Assembly: GCA_964577115.1 (NCBI GenBank)
Contig: CAZNXJ010000009.1
Location: 137,574 to 201,573, forward strand
Direction of reading: 5' to 3'
DNA length: 64,000 nucleotides
Source: CAZNXJ01 sp964577115
GTDB lineage: Bacteria > Planctomycetota > Planctomycetia > Pirellulales > Pirellulaceae
Part shown: positions 63,164 through 64,000 of the stretch, piece by piece
Numbering within the stretch: the first letter of the stretch is position 1
Layout: the number at the start of each line of letters is the position of its first letter
The notes under the pieces: generated by a model
Database searches by the model: none
What the model was told of the DNA's origin: nothing
What the model saw: the letters and a program-made list of their open reading frames with translations, nothing else
Position numbers and translations under genes: made by a program

Positions 63164-63472
63164 TTAGTTGAAGGTTGGCAGTTCGTCGAGATTCTCGTCG
63201 TCCGTGGGCCCGTTGTCGCTCGGGTCGCCCGAATTGGGATCGTCGTTGGGCGGACCGTCTGGGCCATCGTTCGGGTCGCCATTGGGATCGGTCGGATCAT
63301 TGGGGGCGGTCGGGCTGTCGTCGAGGCAGTCGCAGACCCAGCTGAGCAGGCTGCCGAGGGGATCGGCGAGCTGGAGGGAGCCGTTTTGGTCGACTTCGAA
63401 CAGGCGGCATCCGGGGGACGCGGTGAGAACAATTGCGAGGTAAGCCGCGATAAGAGCACGCTGGTAACGCAT
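63164..63472 (-). CDS. Small Asp/Pro-rich lipoprotein
   Basis: 102 residues from the ATG at 63472 (GGAGG 6 nt upstream; a GTG one codon before is the alternative). The signal peptide ends in the lipobox LTASPGC. After about 30 residues the chain becomes a stretch of DP/PND/DPN repeats (TDPNGDPNDGPDGPPNDDPN), Asp- and Pro-rich and probably unstructured and Ca2+-binding. No known family was recognised. Confidence 0.7.
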   Translation of the reverse strand: MRYQRALIAAYLAIVLTASPGCRLFEVDQNGSLQLADPLGSLLSWVCDCLDDSPTAPNDPTDPNGDPNDGPDGPPNDDPNSGDPSDNGPTDDENLDELPTFN

Positions 63473-63673
63473 CACACACCTCCGTAATGTGGTGGATACT
63501 CCATCAATCTGCCCCGGCGAAGTGATGGCGATCGGCTCGCAAGGAGGGATCGGACCCGCCGGCGCCGCACGGACTTAGAGAATTTCTGGGAGCGGCAAAC
63601 GATGTACCGCCCTCAAGCTCGCATCCGGGCTCAAGTTTGCCCTCAGGCGCGCCGATAGTATGGCTTGTGCCAA

Positions 63674-63702
63674 TTGTCGGGTTGGGCCGGCTTTGGTAAA
63701 TT
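63674..63702 (+). promoter_or_regulatory. Possible promoter of the tRNA-Cys gene
   Basis: TTGTCG and TAAATT are separated by 17 bp and lie about 55 bp upstream of the tRNA. Both hexamers are 4 of 6 matches to the housekeeping consensus. Confidence 0.4.
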
Positions 63703-63757
63703 GGCCCAAGTTGCGGGGCGGTGATCGTTCGATGACCCTTCGCGGCTAGGCATCTTG

Positions 63758-63829
63758 GGCGCCGTAGCCAAGTGGCTAAGGCAGCGGATTGCAAATCCGC
63801 CATCCCCGGTTCGAATCCGGGCGGCGCCT
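63758..63829 (+). tRNA. tRNA-Cys (anticodon GCA)
   Basis: A complete cloverleaf can be drawn. The acceptor is GGCGCCG/CGGCGCC with U73, as expected for Cys. The anticodon stem is GCGGA/TCCGC with the loop TTGCAAA (GCA at 63791-63793), and the T-loop is GGTTCGAATCC. The CCA end is not encoded. Confidence 0.97.
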
Positions 63830-63880
63830 CTTTCTGACGATCCGTCGGCGAGCACCAGCGGTGCCTCCGTGCCGAAATGC

Positions 63881-63971
63881 TTTCAGCTTTCAGCAATCAG
63901 CAATCAGCAATCAGCAATCAGCAATCAGCAGTCAGCAGTCAGCAATCAGCTTTCAGCTTTCAGCGATGAGC
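63881..63971. repeat. Array of 13 heptamers (NNTCAGC)
   Basis: Thirteen consecutive 7-bp units: TTTCAGC twice, AATCAGC five times, AGTCAGC twice, AATCAGC once, TTTCAGC twice, and finally GATGAGC. There are no indels. It starts 52 bp after the tRNA. Confidence 0.9.
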
Positions 63972-64000
63972 GCATGACTCTGCCGCCAAACCTAAGATCT

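Noticed and set aside
63881..63971. Possible CRISPR array
   Set aside because: The repeat unit is only 7 bp with no spacers, so it is a simple tandem array.

Overview
The window comes from a high-GC planctomycete, most likely of the Pirellulales type. The evidence is the combination of families largely typical of that phylum: giant exported proteins with an N-terminal LExLExRxLL signal and type I dockerin repeats, BBP7-like outer-membrane barrels, a Tat-exported DUF1501 protein, a DUF3467 protein, and PqqD/M50/HlyD and GAF/HlyD membrane proteins. No species can be named from sequence alone.

Layout. Positions 1-15307 hold three consecutive giant or large exported proteins on the + strand: a 5'-truncated pre-peptidase/beta-helix/GEVED/dockerin protein, a dockerin-bearing metalloprotease-like protein, and a dockerin/cohesin-like/cadherin-like repeat protein. 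A perfect palindromic terminator separates them from a convergent BBP7-type barrel gene (15419-16834). From 17355 to 25657 lies a co-directional set: truncated SecA-like ATPase, GAF-GAF-TM-HlyD protein, periplasmic HlyD protein, PqqD-M50-HlyD membrane protein and DUF3467 protein, ended by a hairpin terminator. This is the best candidate for a little-described system, plausibly for membrane proteolysis or export. A decayed GxxExxY gene inside ATCCGTG-type inverted repeats follows (25681-26348). Then come another giant dockerin protein (- strand), a second BBP7-like barrel with Met- and Cys-rich segments, and a transmembrane pseudokinase.

The middle part (36067-46944) is more housekeeping in character: an amino-acid permease, a His-rich lipoprotein, a pstSCAB phosphate operon preceded by three 11-bp-spaced repeats that look like a Pho box, the BipA/TypA GTPase, a small secreted protein, and an ECF sigma factor with its putative membrane anti-sigma factor.

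The last part holds two small acidic lipoproteins, uvrB with a helix-hairpin-helix protein, nadC, two orphan response regulators, ribosomal protein S21, a NagA-like deacetylase, a UbiB-family kinase, an enolase-superfamily enzyme, an SDR oxidoreductase, DUF1501, a DHH phosphoesterase, a small Asp/Pro-rich lipoprotein, tRNA-Cys(GCA), and an array of 13 heptamers.

The genes fall into two layers. One is a surface/secretome layer: giant dockerin proteins, barrels, lipoproteins and possibly the SecA-like/HlyD/M50 set that serves them. The other is ordinary metabolism and information processing. Links between the surface proteins and the SecA/HlyD/M50 set rest on proximity only. All assignments come from reading motifs by eye; no database search was run.
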